The translations under genes and the position numbers were made by a program. Below, piece after piece: positions 36,261 to 49,314 of a DNA stretch of 64,000 bases. The stretch comes from Megalopta genalis (taxonomy: Eukaryota > Arthropoda > Insecta > Hymenoptera > Halictidae): NCBI RefSeq assembly GCF_051020955.1, contig NC_135020.1, positions 3,037,501-3,101,500 on the forward strand, read 5' to 3'. The stretch's first letter is position 1, and the number at the start of each line of letters is the position of its first letter. The notes beneath the pieces are model-generated. The model ran no database searches, was not told the DNA's origin, and worked only from the letters and a program-made list of their open reading frames with translations.

Positions 36261-38726
36261 GCTGTTCTTGTTGTAGTTGTTGTTGTTGTAGTTCTTGTTG
36301 TTCTTGTTGTTCTTGTTGTTCTTGTTGTTCTTGTTGTCCTTGTTGTTCTTGTTGTTCTTGTTGTTCTTGTGGTTTTTGTTGATCTTGTTGTTCTTGTTGT
36401 TGTTGTTGTTCTTGCTGTTCTTGTTGTAGTTGTTCTTGTTGTCCTTGTTGTTGTTGTAGTTCTTGTTGTTCTTGCTGTTCTTGTTGTTCTTGTTGTTCTG
36501 GTTGTTCTCGTTGTTCTCGTTGTTCTCGTTGTTCTCGTTGTTCTCGTTGTTCTCGCTGTTCTCGTTGTTCTTGTTGTTCTTGTTGTTCTTGGTGTTCTTG
36601 GTGTTCTTGTTGTTCTTCTTGTTCTAGTTGTTGTTGTTGTTGTTCTTGTTGTTGTTCTTGTTGTTCTTCTTGTTCTTGTTGTTCTTCATGTTGTTCTTGT
36701 TGTTCTTCTTGTTGTTCTTGTTGTTCTTGTTGTTCTTCTTGTTGTTCTTGTTGTTCTTGTTGTTCTTGTTGTTCTTGTTGTTCTTGTTGTTCTTGTTGTA
36801 CTTGTTGTTCATGTTGTTCTTGTTGTTCTTGTCGTTCTTGTTGTTCTTGTTGTTCTTGTTGTTCTTGTTGTTCTTGTTGTTCTTGTTGTTCTTGTTGTTC
36901 TTGTTGTTCTTGTTGTTCTTGTTGTTCTTGTTGTTCTTGTTGTTCTTGTTGTTCTTGCTGTTCTTGTTGTTCTAGTTGTTCCTGTTGTTCTTGTTGTTCT
37001 TGGTGTTCTCGTTGTTCTTCTTGTTCTAGTTGTTGTAGTTGTTGTTCTTGTTGTTGTTCTTGTTGTTCTTGTTGTTCTTGTTGTTCTTGTTGTTCTTGTT
37101 GTTCTTGTTGTTCTTGTTGTTCTTGTTGTTCTTGTTGTTCTTGTTGTTCTTGTTGTTCTTGTTGTTCTTGTTGTTCTTGTTGTTCTTGTTGTTCTTGTTG
37201 TTCTTGTTGTTCTTGTTGTTCTTGTTGTTCTTGTTGTTCTTGTTGTTCTTGTTGTTCTTGTTGTGGTTGTTGTTCTTGTTGTAGTTGTTGTTGTTGTAGT
37301 TCTTGTTGTTCTTGTTGTTCTTGTTGTTCTTGTTGTCCTTGTTGTTCTTGTTGTTCTTGTTGTTCTTGTTGTTCTTGTTGTTCTTGTTGTTCTTGTTGTT
37401 CTTGTTGTTCTTGTTGTTCTTGTTGTTCTTGTTGTTCTTGTTGATCTTGTTGTACTTGTTCTTGTTGTTCTCGTTGTTCTTATTGTTCTTGTTGTTCTTG
37501 TTGCTCTTGTTGCTCTCGTCGTTGTTGTTCCCGTTGTTCTTGTTCTTGTTGTTCTTGTTGTTGTTGTTCCCGTTGTTCTTGTTCTTGTTGTTGTTGTTGT
37601 TCTTGTTGTCGTTGTTGTCGTTGTTGTTCTTGTTGTTCTTGTTGTTCTTGTTGTTCTTGTTGTTCTTGTTGTTCTTGTTGTTCTTGTTGTTCTTGTTGTT
37701 CTTGTTGTTCTTGTTGTTCTTGTTGTTCTTGTTGTTCTTGTTGTTCTTGTTGTTCTCGTTGTTGTTCTCGTTGTTCTCGTTGTTCTCGTTGTTCTCGTTG
37801 TTCTCGTTGTTCTCGTTGTTCCCGTTGTTCTCGTTGTTCTCGTTGTTCTCGTTGTTCTCGTTGTTCTTGTTGTAATTGTTGTTCTTGTTGTTCTTGTTGT
37901 TGTTGTTGTTGTTCTTGCTGTACTTGTTGTAGTTGTTGTTGATGTCCTTGTTGTTGTTGTAGTTCTTGTTGTTCTTGTTGTTCTTGTTGTTCTTGTTGTT
38001 CTTGTTGTTCTGGTTGTTCTTGTTGTTCTTGTTGTTCTTGTTGTCCTTGTTGTTCTTGTTGCTCTTGTTGATCTTGTTGTTTTTGTTGATCTTGTTGTTC
38101 TTGTTGTTCTTGTTGATCTTGTTGATCTTGGTGTACTTGTTGTTCCTGTTGTTCTTGTTGTTCTTGGTGTTCTTGTTGTTCTTCTTGTTCTAGTTGTTGT
38201 TGTTGTTGTTCTTGTTGTTGTTCTTGTTGTTCTTCTTGTTGTTCTTCTTGTTCTTGTTGTTCTTCTTGTTGTTCTTGTTGTTCTTGTTGTTCTTGTTGTT
38301 CTTGTTGTTCTTGTTGTTCTTGTTGTACTTGTTGTTCTTGTTGTTCTTGTTGTTCTTGTTGTTCTCGTTGTTATCGTTGTTCTTGGTGTTCTTGGTGTTC
38401 TTGTTGTTCTTCTTGTTCTAGTTGTTGTTGCTGTTGTTCTTGTTGTTGTTCTTGTTGTTCTTCTTGTTGTTCTTCTTGTTCTTGTTGTTCTTCTTGTTGT
38501 TCTTGTTGTTCTTCTTGTTGTTCTTGTTGTTCTTGTTGTTCTTCTTGTTGTTCTTGTTGTTCTTGTTGTTCTTGTTGTACTTGTTGTTCTTGTTGTTCTT
38601 GTCGTTCTTGTCGTTCTTGTTGTTCTTGTTGTTCTTGTTGTTCTTGTTGTTCTTGTTGTTCTTGTTGTTCTTGTTGTTCTTGTTGTTCTTGTTGTTCTTG
38701 TTGTTCTTGTTGTTCTTGTTGTTCTT

Positions 38727-38757
<31 letters not shown>

Positions 38758-39453
38758 TTCTTGTTGTTCTTGTTGTTCTTGTTGTTCTTGTTGTTCTTGT
38801 TGTTCTTGTTGTTCTTGTTGTTCTTGTTGTTCTTGTTGTTCTTGTTGTTCTTGTTGTTCTTGTTGTTCTTGTTGTTCTTGTTGTTCTTGTTGTTCTTGTT
38901 GTTCTTGTTGTTCTTGTTGTTCTTGTTGTTCTTGCTGTTCTTGTTGTAGTTGTTGTTGTTGTAGTTCTTGTTGTTCTTGTTGTTCTTGTTGTTCTTGTTG
39001 CTCTTGTTGTCCTTGTTGTTCTTGTTGTTCTTGTTGTTCTTGTGGTTTTTGTTGATCTTGTTGTTCTTGTTGTTCTTGTTGTTGTTGTTGTTCTTGCTGT
39101 TCTTGTTGTAGTTGTTGTTGTTGTCCTTGTTGTTGTTGTAGTTCTTGTTGTTCTTGCTGTTCTTGTTGTTCTTGTTGTTCTGGTTGTTCTCGTTGTTCTC
39201 GTTGATCTCGTTGTTCTCGTTGTTCTCGTTGTTCTCGTTGTTCTTGTTGTTCTTGTTGTTCTTGTTGTTCTTGGTGTTCTTGTTGTTCTTGTTGTTCTTG
39301 TTGTTCTTGTTGTTCTTGTTGTTTTTGTTGTTCATGTTGTTCTTGCTGTTGTTCTTGTTGTTGTTCTAGTGGTCCTTGTTGTTGTTGTTCTGGTTGTTCT
39401 TGTTGTTCTTGTTGTTCTTGTACTTGTTGTTCTTGTTGTTCTTGCTGTTCATG

Positions 39454-39461
39454 TTGTCTTG
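39454..39461. repeat. E module (phase slip), second subtype
   Basis: Same 8-bp unit after gttcatg, followed by ttgtacttg and ttctagttg. It ends a stretch of more than 15 kb with constant triplet phase. Confidence 0.88.
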
Positions 39462-42400
39462 TTGTACTTGTTGTTCTAGTTGTTCTTGCTGTTGTTGTTG
39501 TTCTTGTTGTTCTTGTTGTTCTTGTTGTTCTTGTTGTTCTTGTTGTTCTTGTTGTTCTTGCTGGTCACGTTGATCTTGTTGTTCTTGTTGTTCTTGTTGT
39601 TGTTGTTGTTGTTGTTGTCCTTGTTGTTCTTGTTGTTCTTGTTGTTCTTGTTGTTCTGGTAGTTCTTGTTGCTCTTGTTGTTCTTGTTGATCTTGTTGTT
39701 CTGGTAGTTCTTGTTGCTCTTGTTGTTCTTGTTGTTCTAGTTGTTCTTGTTGTTCTTGTTGTTCTTGTTGTTCTTGTTGTTCTTGTTGTTCTTGTTGTTC
39801 TTGTTGTTCTTGTTGTTCTTGTTGTTCTTGTTGTTCTTGTTGCTCTTGTTGCTCTCGTTGATCTTGTTGTTCTTGTTGTTCTTGCTGTTCTTGTTGTTCT
39901 TGTTGTTCTTATTGTTCTTGTTGTTCTTGTTGTTCTTGCTGGTCATGTTGATCTTGTTGTTCTTGTTGTTCCTGTTGTTCTAGTTGTTCTAGTTGTACTT
40001 GTTGTTCTTGTTGTTCCGGTTGTTCTTGTTGTTCTTGTTGTTCTTGTTGTTCTTGTTGTTCTTGTTGTTCTTGTTGTTCTTGTTGTTCTTGTTGTTCTTG
40101 TTGTTCTTGTTGTTCTTGTTGTTCTTGTTGTTCTCGTTGTTCTCGTTGTTGTTCTTGTTGTTCTCGTTGTTCTCGTTGTTCTCGTTGTTCTCGTTGTTCC
40201 CGTTGTTCTCGTTGTTCTCGTTGTTCTCGTTGTTCTCGTTGTTCTCGTTGTTCTTGTTGTTCTTGTTGTTCTTGTTGTGCTTGTTGTTCTTGTTGTTCTT
40301 GTTGCTCTTGTTGATCTTGTTGTTTTTGTTGATCTTGTTGTTCTTGTTGTTCTTGTTGATCTTGTTGATCTTGGTGTACTTGTTGTTCCTGTTGTTCTTG
40401 TTGTTCTTGGTGTTCTTGTTGTTCTTCTTGTTCTAGTTGTTGTTGTTGTTGTTGTTGTTCTTGTTGTTGTTCTTGTTGTTCTTCTTGTTGTTCTACTTGT
40501 TCTTGTTGTTCTTGTTGTTCTTGTTGTTCTTGTTGTTCTTGTTGTTCTTGTTGTTCTTGTTGTTCTTGTTGTTCTTGCTGTTCTTGTTGTAGTTGTTGTT
40601 GTTGTCCTTGTTGTTGTTGTAGTTCTTGTTGTTCTTGCTGTTCTTGTTGTTCTTGTTGTTCTTGTTGTTCTTGTTGCTCTTGTTGATCTTGTTGTTTTTG
40701 TTGATCTTGTTGTTCTTGTTGTTCTTGTTGATCTTGTTGATCTTGGTGTACTTGTTGTTCCTGTTCTTCTTGTTGTTCTTGGTGTTCTTGTTGTTCTTCT
40801 TGTTCTAGTTGTTGTTGTTGTTGTTGTTGTTCTTGTTTTTGTTCTTGTTGTTCTTCTTGTTGTTCTTCTTGTTCTTGTTGTTCTTCTTGTTGTTCTTGTT
40901 GTTCTTGTTGTTCTTGTTGTTCTTGTTGTTCTTGTTGTTCTTGTTGTCCTTGTTGTTCTTGTTGTTCTTGTTGTTCTTGTGGTTTTTGTTGATCTTGTTG
41001 TTCTTGTTGTTCTTGTTGTTGTTGTTGTTCTTGCTGTTCTTGTTGTAGTTGTTGTTGTTGTCCTTGTTGTTGTTGTAGTTCTTGTTGTTCTTGCTGTTCT
41101 TGTTGTTCTTGTTGTTCTTGTTGTTCTTGTTGCTCTTGTTGCTCTTGTTGATCTTGTTGCTCTTGTTGCTCTTGTTGCTCTTGTTGCTCTTTTTGCTCTT
41201 GTTGGGCTTGTTGTTCTTGTTTTTCTTGTTGTTCTTGTTGTTCTTGTTGTTCTTGTTGTTCTTGTTGTTCTTGTTGTTGTTGTTCTTGTTGTTGTTGTTG
41301 ATCTTGTTGTTGTTGTTGTTGCACTTGCTGTTCTTGTTGTTCTTGATGTTGGTATTGTTGTTGTTGTGCTTGTTGTTCTTGTTGTTCTTGTTGTTCTTGT
41401 TGTTCTTGTTGTTCTTGTTGTTCTTGTTGCTCATGTTGCTCTCGTTGATCTTGTTGTTCTTGTTGTTCTTGCTGTTCTTGTTGTTCTTGTTGTTCTTATT
41501 GTTCTTGTTGTTCTTGTTGTTCTTGCTGGTCATGTTGATCTTGTTGTTCTTGTTGTTCCTGTTGTTCTAGTTGTTCTAGTTGTTCTTGTTGTTCTTGTTG
41601 TTCCGGTTGTTCTTGTTGTTCTTGTTGTTCTTGTTGTTCTTGTTGTTCTTGTTGTTCTTGTTGTTCTTGTTGTTCTTGTTGTTCTTGTTGTTCTTGTTGT
41701 TCTTGTTGTTCTTGTTGTTCTCGTTGTTCTCGTTGTTGTTCTTGTTGTTCTCGTTGTTCTCGTTGTTCTCGTTGTTCTCGTTGTTCCCGTTGTTCTCGTT
41801 GTTCTCGTTGTTCTCGTTGTTCTCGTTGTTCTCGTTGTTCTTGTTGTTCTTGTTGTTCTTGTTGTCCTTGTTGTTCTTGTTGTTCTTGTTGCTCTTGTTG
41901 ATCTTGTTGTTCTTGTTGTTCTTGTTGATCTTGTTGATCTTGGTGTACTTGTTGTTCCTGTTGTTCTTGTTGTTCTTGGTGTTCTTGTTGTTCTTCTTGT
42001 TCTAGTTGTTGTTGTTCTTGTTGTTGTTCTTGTTGTTCTTCTTGTTGTTCTTCTTGTTCTTGTTGTTCTTCTTGTTGTTCTTGTTGTTCTTGTTGTTCTT
42101 GTTGTTCTTGATGTTCTTGTTGTTCTTGTTGTTCTTGTTGTTCTTGTTGTTCTTGTTGTTCTTGTTGTTCTTGTTGTTCTTGTTGTTCTTGTTGTTCTTG
42201 TTGTTCTTGTTGTTCTTGTTGTTCTTGTTGTTCTTGTTGTTCTTGTTGTTCTTGTTGTTCTTGTTGTTCTTGTTGTTCTTGTTGTTCTTGTTGTTCTTGT
42301 TGTTCTTGTTGTTCTTGTTGTTCTTGTTGTTCTTGTTGTTCTTGTTGTTCTTGTTGTTCTTGTTGTTCTTGTTGTTCTTGCTGTTCTTGTTGTAGTTGTT

Positions 42401-43269
42401 GTTGTTGTAGTTCTTGTTGTTCTTGTTGTTCTTGTTGTTCTTGTTGTTCTCGTTGTCCTTGTTGTTCTTGTTGTTCTTGTTGTTCTTGTGGTTTTTGTTG
42501 ATCTTGTTGTTCTTGTTGTTGTTGTTGTTCTTGCTGTTCTTGTTGTAGTTGTTCTTGTTGTCCTTGTTGTTGTTGTAGTTCTTGTTGTTCTTGTTGTTCT
42601 GGTTGTTCTCGTTGTTCTCGTTGTTCTCGTTGTTCTCGTTGTTCTCGTTGTTCTCGCTGTTCTCGTTGTTCTTGTTGTTCTTGTTGTTCTTGGTGTTCTT
42701 GGTGTTCTTGTTGTTCTTCTTGTTCTAGTTGTTGTTGTTGTTGTTCTTGTGGTTGTTCTTGTTGTTCTTCTTGTTCTTGTTGTTCTTCATGTTGTTCTTG
42801 TTGTTCTTGTTGTTCTTGTTGTTCTTCTTGTTGTTCTTGTTGTTCTTGTTGTTCTTGTTGTTCTTGTTGTTCTTGTTGTACTTGTTGTTCATGTTGTTCT
42901 TGTTGTTCTTGTCGTTCTTGTTGTTCTTGTTGTTCTTGTTGTTCTTGTTGTTCTTGTTGTTCTTGTTGTTCTTGTTGTTCTTGTTGTTCTTGTTGTTCTT
43001 GTTGTTCTTGTTGTTCTTGTTGTTCTTGTTGTTCTTGCTGTTCTTGTTGTTCTAGTTGTTCTTGTTGTTCTTGTTGTTCTTGTTGTTCTTGTTGTTCTTG
43101 TTGTTCTTGTTGTTCTTGTTGTTCTTGTTGTTCTTGTTGTTCTTGTTGTTCTTGTTGTTCTTGCAGTTCTTGTTGTAGTTGTTGTTGTTGTAGTTCTTGT
43201 TGTTCTTGTTGTTCTTGTTGTTCTTGTTGTTCTTGTTGTCCTTGTTGTTCTTGTTGTTCTTGTTGTTCT

Positions 43270-43955
43270 TGTGGTTTTTGTTGATCTTGTTGTTCTTGTT
43301 GTTCTTGTTGATGTTGTTGTTCTTGCTGTTCTTGTTGTAGTTGTTGTTGTTGTCCTTGTTGTTGTTGTAGTTCTTGTTGTTCTTGCTGTTCTTGTTGTTC
43401 TGGTTGTTCTCGTTGTTCTCGTTGTTCTCGTTGTTCTCGTTGTTCTCGTTGTTCTCGTTGTTCTCGTTGTTCTCGTTGTTCTCGTTGTTCTTGGTGTTCT
43501 TGGTGTTCTTGTTGTTCTTCTTGTTCTAGTTGTTGTTGTTGTTGTTCTTGTTGTTGTTCTTGTTGTTCTTCTTGTTCTTCTTGTTCTTGTTGTTCTTCTT
43601 GTTGTTCTTGTTGTTCTTCTTGTTGTTATTGTTGTTCTTGTTGTTCTTCTTGTTGTTCTTGTTGTTCTTGTTGTTCTTGTTGTACTTGTTGTTCATGTTG
43701 TTCTTGTTGTTCTTGTCGTTCTTGTTGTTCTTGCTGTTCTTGTTGTAGTTGTTGTTGTTGTCCTTGTTGTTGTTGTAGTTCTTGTTGTTCTTGTTGTTCT
43801 TGTTGTTCTTGTTGTGCTTGTTGTTCTTGTTGTTCTTGTTGTTCTTGTTGTCCTTGTTGTTCTTGTTGCTCTTGTTGATCTTGTTGATCTTGTTGATCTT
43901 GGTGTACTTGTTGTTCCTGTTGTTCTTGTTGTTCTTGGTGTTCTCGTTGTTCTTC
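43270..43955. repeat. D-C unit, copy 1 (625 bp D to C)
   Basis: D at 43270 and C at 43895. Between them lie a gatgttg unit, a TCG run, ttattg and ttgtcgttc variants in fixed order. The next unit starts 1,452 bp later. Confidence 0.9.
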
Positions 43956-44721
43956 TTGTTCTAGTTGTTGTAGTTGTTGTTCTTGTTGTTGTTCTTGTTG
44001 TTCTTCTTGTTGTTCTTCTTGTTCTTGTTGTTCTTCTTGTTGTTCTTGTTGTTCTTGTTGTTCTTGTTGTTCTTGTTGTTCTTGTTGTTCTTGTTGTTCT
44101 TGTTGTTCTTGTTGTTCTTGTTGTTCTTGTTGTTCTTGTTGTTCTTGTTGTTCTTGTTGTTCTTGTTGTTCTTGTTGTTCTTGTTGTTCTTGTTGTTCTT
44201 GTTGTTCTTGTTGTTCTTCATGTTGTTCTTGTTGTTCTTCTTGTTGTTCTTGTTGTTCTTGTTGTTCTTCTTGTTGTTCTTGTTGTTCTTGTTGTTCTTG
44301 TTGTTCTTGTTGTTCTTGTTGTACTTGTTGTTCATGTTGTTCTTGTTGTTCTTGTCGTTCTTGTTGTTCTTGTTGTTCTTGTTGTTCTTGTTGTTCTTGT
44401 TGTTCTTGTTGTTCTTGTTGTTCTTGTTGTTCTTGTTGTTCTTGTTGTTCTTGTTGTTCTTGTTGTTCTTGTTGTTCTTGCTGTTCTTGTTGTTCTAGTT
44501 GTTCTTGTTGTTCTTGTTGTTCTTGTTGTTCTTGTTGTTCTTGTTGTTCTTGTTGTTCTTGTTGTTCTTGTTGTTCTTGTTGTTCTTGTTGTTCTTGTTG
44601 TTCTTGTTGTTCTTGCAGTTCTTGTTGTAGTTGTTGTTGTTGTAGTTCTTGTTGTTCTTGTTGTTCTTGTTGTTCTTGTTGTTCTTGTTGTCCTTGTTGT
44701 TCTTGTTGTTCTTGTTGTTCT

Positions 44722-45408
44722 TGTGGTTTTTGTTGATCTTGTTGTTCTTGTTGTTCTTGTTGATGTTGTTGTTCTTGCTGTTCTTGTTGTAGTTGTTGTT
44801 GTTGTCCTTGTTGTTGTTGTAGTTCTTGTTGTTCTTGCTGTTCTTGTTGTTCTGGTTGTTCTCGTTGTTCTCGTTGTTCTCGTTGTTCTCGTTGTTCTCG
44901 TTGTTCTCGTTGTTCTCGTTGTTCTCGTTGTTCTCGTTGTTCTTGGTGTTCTTGGTGTTCTTGTTGTTCTTCTTGTTCTAGTTGTTGTTGTTGTTGTTCT
45001 TGTTGTTGTTCTTGTTGTTCTTCTTGTTCTTCTTGTTCTTGTTGTTCTTCTTGTTGTTCTTGTTGTTCTTCTTGTTGTTATTGTTGTTCTTGTTGTTCTT
45101 CTTGTTGTTCTTGTTGTTCTTGTTGTTCTTGTTGTACTTGTTGTTCATGTTGTTCTTGTTGTTCTTGTCGTTCTTGTTGTTCTTGCTGTTCTTGTTGTAG
45201 TTGTTGTTGTTGTCCTTGTTGTTGTTGTAGTTCTTGTTGTTCTTGTTGTTCTTGTTGTGCTTGTTGTTCTTGTTGTTCTTGTTGTTCTTGTTGTCCTTGT
45301 TGTTCTTGTTGCTCTTGTTGATCTTGTTGTTTTTGTTGATCTTGTTGATCTTGGTGTACTTGTTGTTCCTGTTGTTCTTGTTGTTCTTGGTGTTCTCGTT
45401 GTTCTTCT
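44722..45408. repeat. D-C unit, copy 2 (626 bp D to C)
   Basis: D at 44722 and C at 45348, with the same internal order as copy 1. A ttgtttttg unit precedes C here but not in copy 1. Confidence 0.9.
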
Positions 45409-45490
45409 TGTTCTAGTTGTTGTAGTTGTTGTTCTTGTTGTTGTTCTTGTTGTTCTTCTTGTTGTTCTTGTTGTTCTTGTTGTTCTTCTT

Positions 45491-45773
45491 GTTGTTCTTG
45501 TTGTTCTTGTTGTTCTTGTTGTTCTTGTTGTTCTTGTTGTTCTTGTTGTTCTTGTTGTTCTTGTTGTTCTTGTTGTTCTTGTTGTTCTTGTTGTTCTTGT
45601 TGTTCTTGTTGTTCTTGTTGTTCTTGTTGTTCTTGTTGTTCTTGTTGTTCTTGTTGTTCTTGTTGTTCTTGTTGTTCTTGTTGTTCTTGTTGTTCTTGTT
45701 GTTCTTGTTGTTCTTGTTGTTCTTGTTGTTCTTGTTGTTCTTGTTGTTCTTGTTGTTCTTGTTGTTCTTGTTG
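45491..45773. repeat. Long uninterrupted consensus run
   Basis: About 280 bp with no visible substitution, ending in a ttgtggttg unit. Homologous runs at 48.54-48.78, 50.09-50.32, 55.29-55.64 and 58.43-58.67 kb end in the same unit but differ in length, so copy number within the run is the variable part. Confidence 0.86.
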
Positions 45774-46118
45774 TGGTTGTTGTTCTTGTTGTAGTTGTTG
45801 TTGTTGTAGTTCTTGTTGTTCTTGTTGTTCTTGTTGTTCTTGTTGTTGTTGTTCTTGTTGTTGTTGTTGATCTTGTTGTTGTTGTTGTTGCACTTGCTGT
45901 TCTTGTTGTTCTTGTTGTTGGTATTGTTGTTGTTGTGCTTGTTGTTCTTGTTGTTCTTGTTGTTCTTGTTGTTCTTGTTGCTCTTGTTGCTCTCGTTGAT
46001 CTTGTTGTTCTTGTTGTTCTTGCTGTTCTTGTTGTTCTTGTTGTTCTTATTGTTCTTGTTGTTCTTGTTGTTCTTGCTGGTCATGTTGATCTTGTTGTTC
46101 TTGTTGTTCCTGTTGTTC

Positions 46119-48500
46119 TAGTTGTTCTAGTTGTTCTTGTTGTTCTTGTTGTTCCGGTTGTTCTTGTTGTTCTTGTTGTTCTTGTTGTTCTTGTTGTTCT
46201 TGTTGATCTTGTTGTTCTTGTTGTTCTTGTTGTTCTTGTTGTTCTTGTTGTTCTTGTTGTTCTCGTTGTTCTCGTTGTTGTTCTTGTTGTTCTCGTTGTT
46301 CTCGTTGTTCTCGTTGTTCTCGTTGTTCCCGTTGTTCTCGTTGTTCTCGTTGTTCTCGTTGTTCTCGTTGTTCTCGTTGTTCTTGTTGTTCTTGTTGTTC
46401 TTGTTGTCCTTGTTGTTCTTGTTGTTCTTGTTGCTCTTGTTGATCTTGTTGTTTTTGTTGATCTTGTTGTTCTTGTTGTTCTTGTTGATCTTGTTGATCT
46501 TGGTGTACTTGTTGTTCCTGTTGTTCTTGTTGTTCTTGGTGTTCTTGTTGTTCTTCTTGTTCTAGTTGTTGTTGTTGTTGTTGTTGTTCTTGTTGTTGTT
46601 CTTGTTGTTCTTCTTGTTGTTCTTCTTGTTCTTGTTGTTCTTCTTGTTGTTCTTGTTGTTCTTGTTGTTCTTGTTGTTCTTGATGTTCTTGTTGTTCTTG
46701 TTGTTCTTGTTGTTCTTGTTGTTCTTGTTGTTCTTGTTGTTCTTGTTGTTCTTGTTGTTCTTGTTGTTCTTGTTGTTCTTGTTGTTCTTGTTGTTCTTGT
46801 TGTTCTTGTTGTTCTTGTTGTTCTTGTTGTTCTTGTTGTTCTTGTTGTTCTTGTTGTTCTTGTTGTTCTTGTTGTTCTTGTTGTTCTTGCTGTTCTTGTT
46901 GTAGTTGTTGTTGTTGTAGTTCTTGTTGTTCTTGTTGTTCTTGTTGTTCTTGTTGTTCTTGTTGTTCTTGTGGTTTTTGTTGATCTTGTTGTTCTTGTTG
47001 TTGTTGTTGTTCTTGCTGTTCTTGTTGTAGTTGTTCTTGTTGTCCTTGTTGTTGTTGTAGTTCTTGTTGTTCTTGCTGTTCTTGTTGTTCTTGTTGTTCT
47101 GGTTGTTCTCGTTGTTCTCGTTGTTCTCGTTGTTCTCGTTGTTCTCGTTGTTCTCGCTGTTCTCGTTGTTCTTGTTGTTCTTGTTGTTCTTGGTGTTCTT
47201 GGTGTTCTTGGTGTTCTTGTTGTTCTTCTTGTTCTAGTTGTTGTTGTTGTTGTTCTTGTTGTTGTTCTTGTTGTTCTTCTTGTTCTTGTTGTTCTTCATG
47301 TTGTTCTTGTTGTTCTTCTTGTTGTTCTTGTTGTTCTTGTTGTTCTTCTTGTTGTTCTTGTTGTTCTTGTTGTTCTTGTTGTTCTTGTTGTACTTGTTGT
47401 TCATGTTGTTCTTGTTGTTCTTGTCGTTCTTGTTGTTCTTGTTGTTCTTGTTGTTCTTGTTGTTCTTGTTGTTCTTGTTGTTCTTGTTGTTCTTGTTGTT
47501 CTTGTTGTTCTTGTTGTTCTTGTTGTTCTTGTTGTTCTTGTTGTTCTTGTTGTTCTTGCTGTTCTTGTTGTTCTAGTTGTTCTTGTTGTTCTTGTTGTTC
47601 TTGTTGTTCTTGTTGTTCTTGTTGTTCTTGTTGTTCTTGTTGTTCTTGTTGTTCTTGTTGTTCTTGTTGTTCTTGCAGTTCTTGTTGTAGTTGTTGTTGT
47701 TGTAGTTCTTGTTGTTCTTGTTGTTCTTGTTGTTCTTGTTGTTCTTGTTGTCCTTGTTGTTCTTGTTGTTCTTGTTGTTCTTGTGGTTTTTGTTGATCTT
47801 GTTGTTCTTGTTGTTCTTGTTGATGTTGTTGTTCTTGCTGTTCTTGTTGTAGTTGTTGTTGTTGTCCTTGTTGTTGTTGTAGTTCTTGTTGTTCTTGCTG
47901 TTCTTGTTGTTCTGGTTGTTCTCGTTGTTCTCGTTGTTCTCGTTGTTCTCGTTGTTCTCGTTGTTCTCGTTGTTCTCGTTGTTCTCGTTGTTCTTGGTGT
48001 TCTTGGTGTTCTTGTTGTTCTTCTTGTTCTAGTTGTTGTTGTTGTTGTTCTTGTTGTTGTTCTTGTTGTTCTTCTTGTTCTTCTTGTTCTTGTTGTTCTT
48101 CTTGTTGTTCTTGTTGTTCTTCTTGTTGTTATTGTTGTTCTTGTTGTTCTTCTTGTTGTTCTTGTTGTTCTTGTTGTTCTTGTTGTACTTGTTGTTCATG
48201 TTGTTCTTGTTGTTCTTGTCGTTCTTGTTGTTCTTGCTGTTCTTGTTGTAGTTGTTGTTGTTGTCCTTGTTGTTGTTGTAGTTCTTGTTGTTCTTGTTGT
48301 TCTTGTTGTGCTTGTTGTTCTTGTTGTTCTTGTTGTTCTTGTTGTCCTTGTTGTTCTTGTTGCTCTTGTTGATCTTGTTGTTTTTGTTGATCTTGTTGAT
48401 CTTGGTGTACTTGTTGTTCCTGTTGTTCTTGTTGTTCTTGGTGTTCTCGTTGTTCTTCTTGTTCTAGTTGTTGTAGTTGTTGTTCTTGTTGTTGTACTTG
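46119..48500. repeat. 9.88-kb offset duplication, left copy
   Basis: Landmarks near 46131, 47238, 48033 and 48285 recur at offsets of 9,887, 9,866, 9,884 and 9,884 bp. Past 48.5 kb the offset drops to about 8,350 bp, because the left copy contains one more D-C repeat of about 1.53 kb. Confidence 0.85.
47782..48459. repeat. D-C unit, copy 3 (617 bp D to C)
   Basis: D at 47782 and C at 48399. It is one 9-bp unit shorter than copies 1 and 2, with one fewer TCG unit in its run. Confidence 0.9.
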
Positions 48501-49314
48501 TTGTTCTTCTTGTTGTTCTTCTTGTTCTTGTTGTTCTTCTTGTTGTTCTTGTTGTTCTTGTTGTTCTTGTTGTTCTTGTTGTTCTTGTTGTTCTTGTTGT
48601 TCTTGTTGTTCTTGTTGTTCTTGTTGTTCTTGTTGTTCTTGTTGTTCTTGTTGTTCTTGTTGTTCTTGTTGTTCTTGTTGTTCTTGTTGTTCTTGTTGTT
48701 CTTGTTGTTCTTGTTGTTCTTGTTGTTCTTGTTGTTCTTGTTGTTCTTGTTGTTCTTGTTGTTCTTGTTGTTCTTGTTGTGGTTGTTGTTCTTGTTGTAG
48801 TTGTTGTTGTTGTAGTTCTTGTTGTTCTTGTTGTTCTTGTTGTTCTTGTTGTCCTTGTTGTTCTTGTTGTTCTTGTTGTTCTTGTTGTTCTTGTTGTTCT
48901 TGTTGTTCTTGTTGTACTTGTTGTTCATGTTGTTCTTGTTGTTCTTGTCGTTCTTGTTGTTCTTGTTGTTCTTGTTGTTCTTGTTGTTCTTGTTGTTCTT
49001 GTTGTTCTTGTTGTTCTTGTTGTTCTTGTTGTTCTTGTTGTTCTTGTTGTTCTTGTTGTTCTTGTTGTTCTTGTTGTTCTTGTTGTTCTTGCTGTTCTTG
49101 TTGTTCTAGTTGTTCTTGTTGTTCTTGTTGTTCTTGTTGTTCTTGTTGTTCTTGTTGTTCTTGTTGTTCTTGTTGTTCTTGTTGTTCTTGTTGTTCTTGT
49201 TGTTCTTGCAGTTCTTGTTGTAGTTGTTGTTGTTGTAGTTCTTGTTGTTCTTGTTGTTCTTGTTGTTCTTGTTGTTCTTGTTGTCCTTGTTGTTCTTGTT
49301 GTTCTTGTTGTTCT

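Larger units (their letters stand above)
23910..39479 (+). other. Longest open frame (Val-Val-Leu); repeat by-product, not a gene
   Basis: The plus-strand frame GTT GTT CTT is open for 5,189 codons, and similar frames run at 4548-9386, 40277-52606 and 53047-59577. GTT and CTT are each at least two substitutions from any stop, so openness carries no evidence of selection. The product would be almost entirely Val and Leu, unlike any known soluble or membrane protein of this size. Its use is as a ruler: it shows that the triplet phase is unbroken over these intervals. Confidence 0.05.

Noticed and set aside
23910..39479. A 5,189-codon plus-strand open frame, with similar giants at 4548-9386, 40277-52606 and 53047-59577
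   Set aside because: GTT and CTT codons are two or more changes from any stop, so openness is automatic. The product would be Val/Leu only, with no domain and no unique end.
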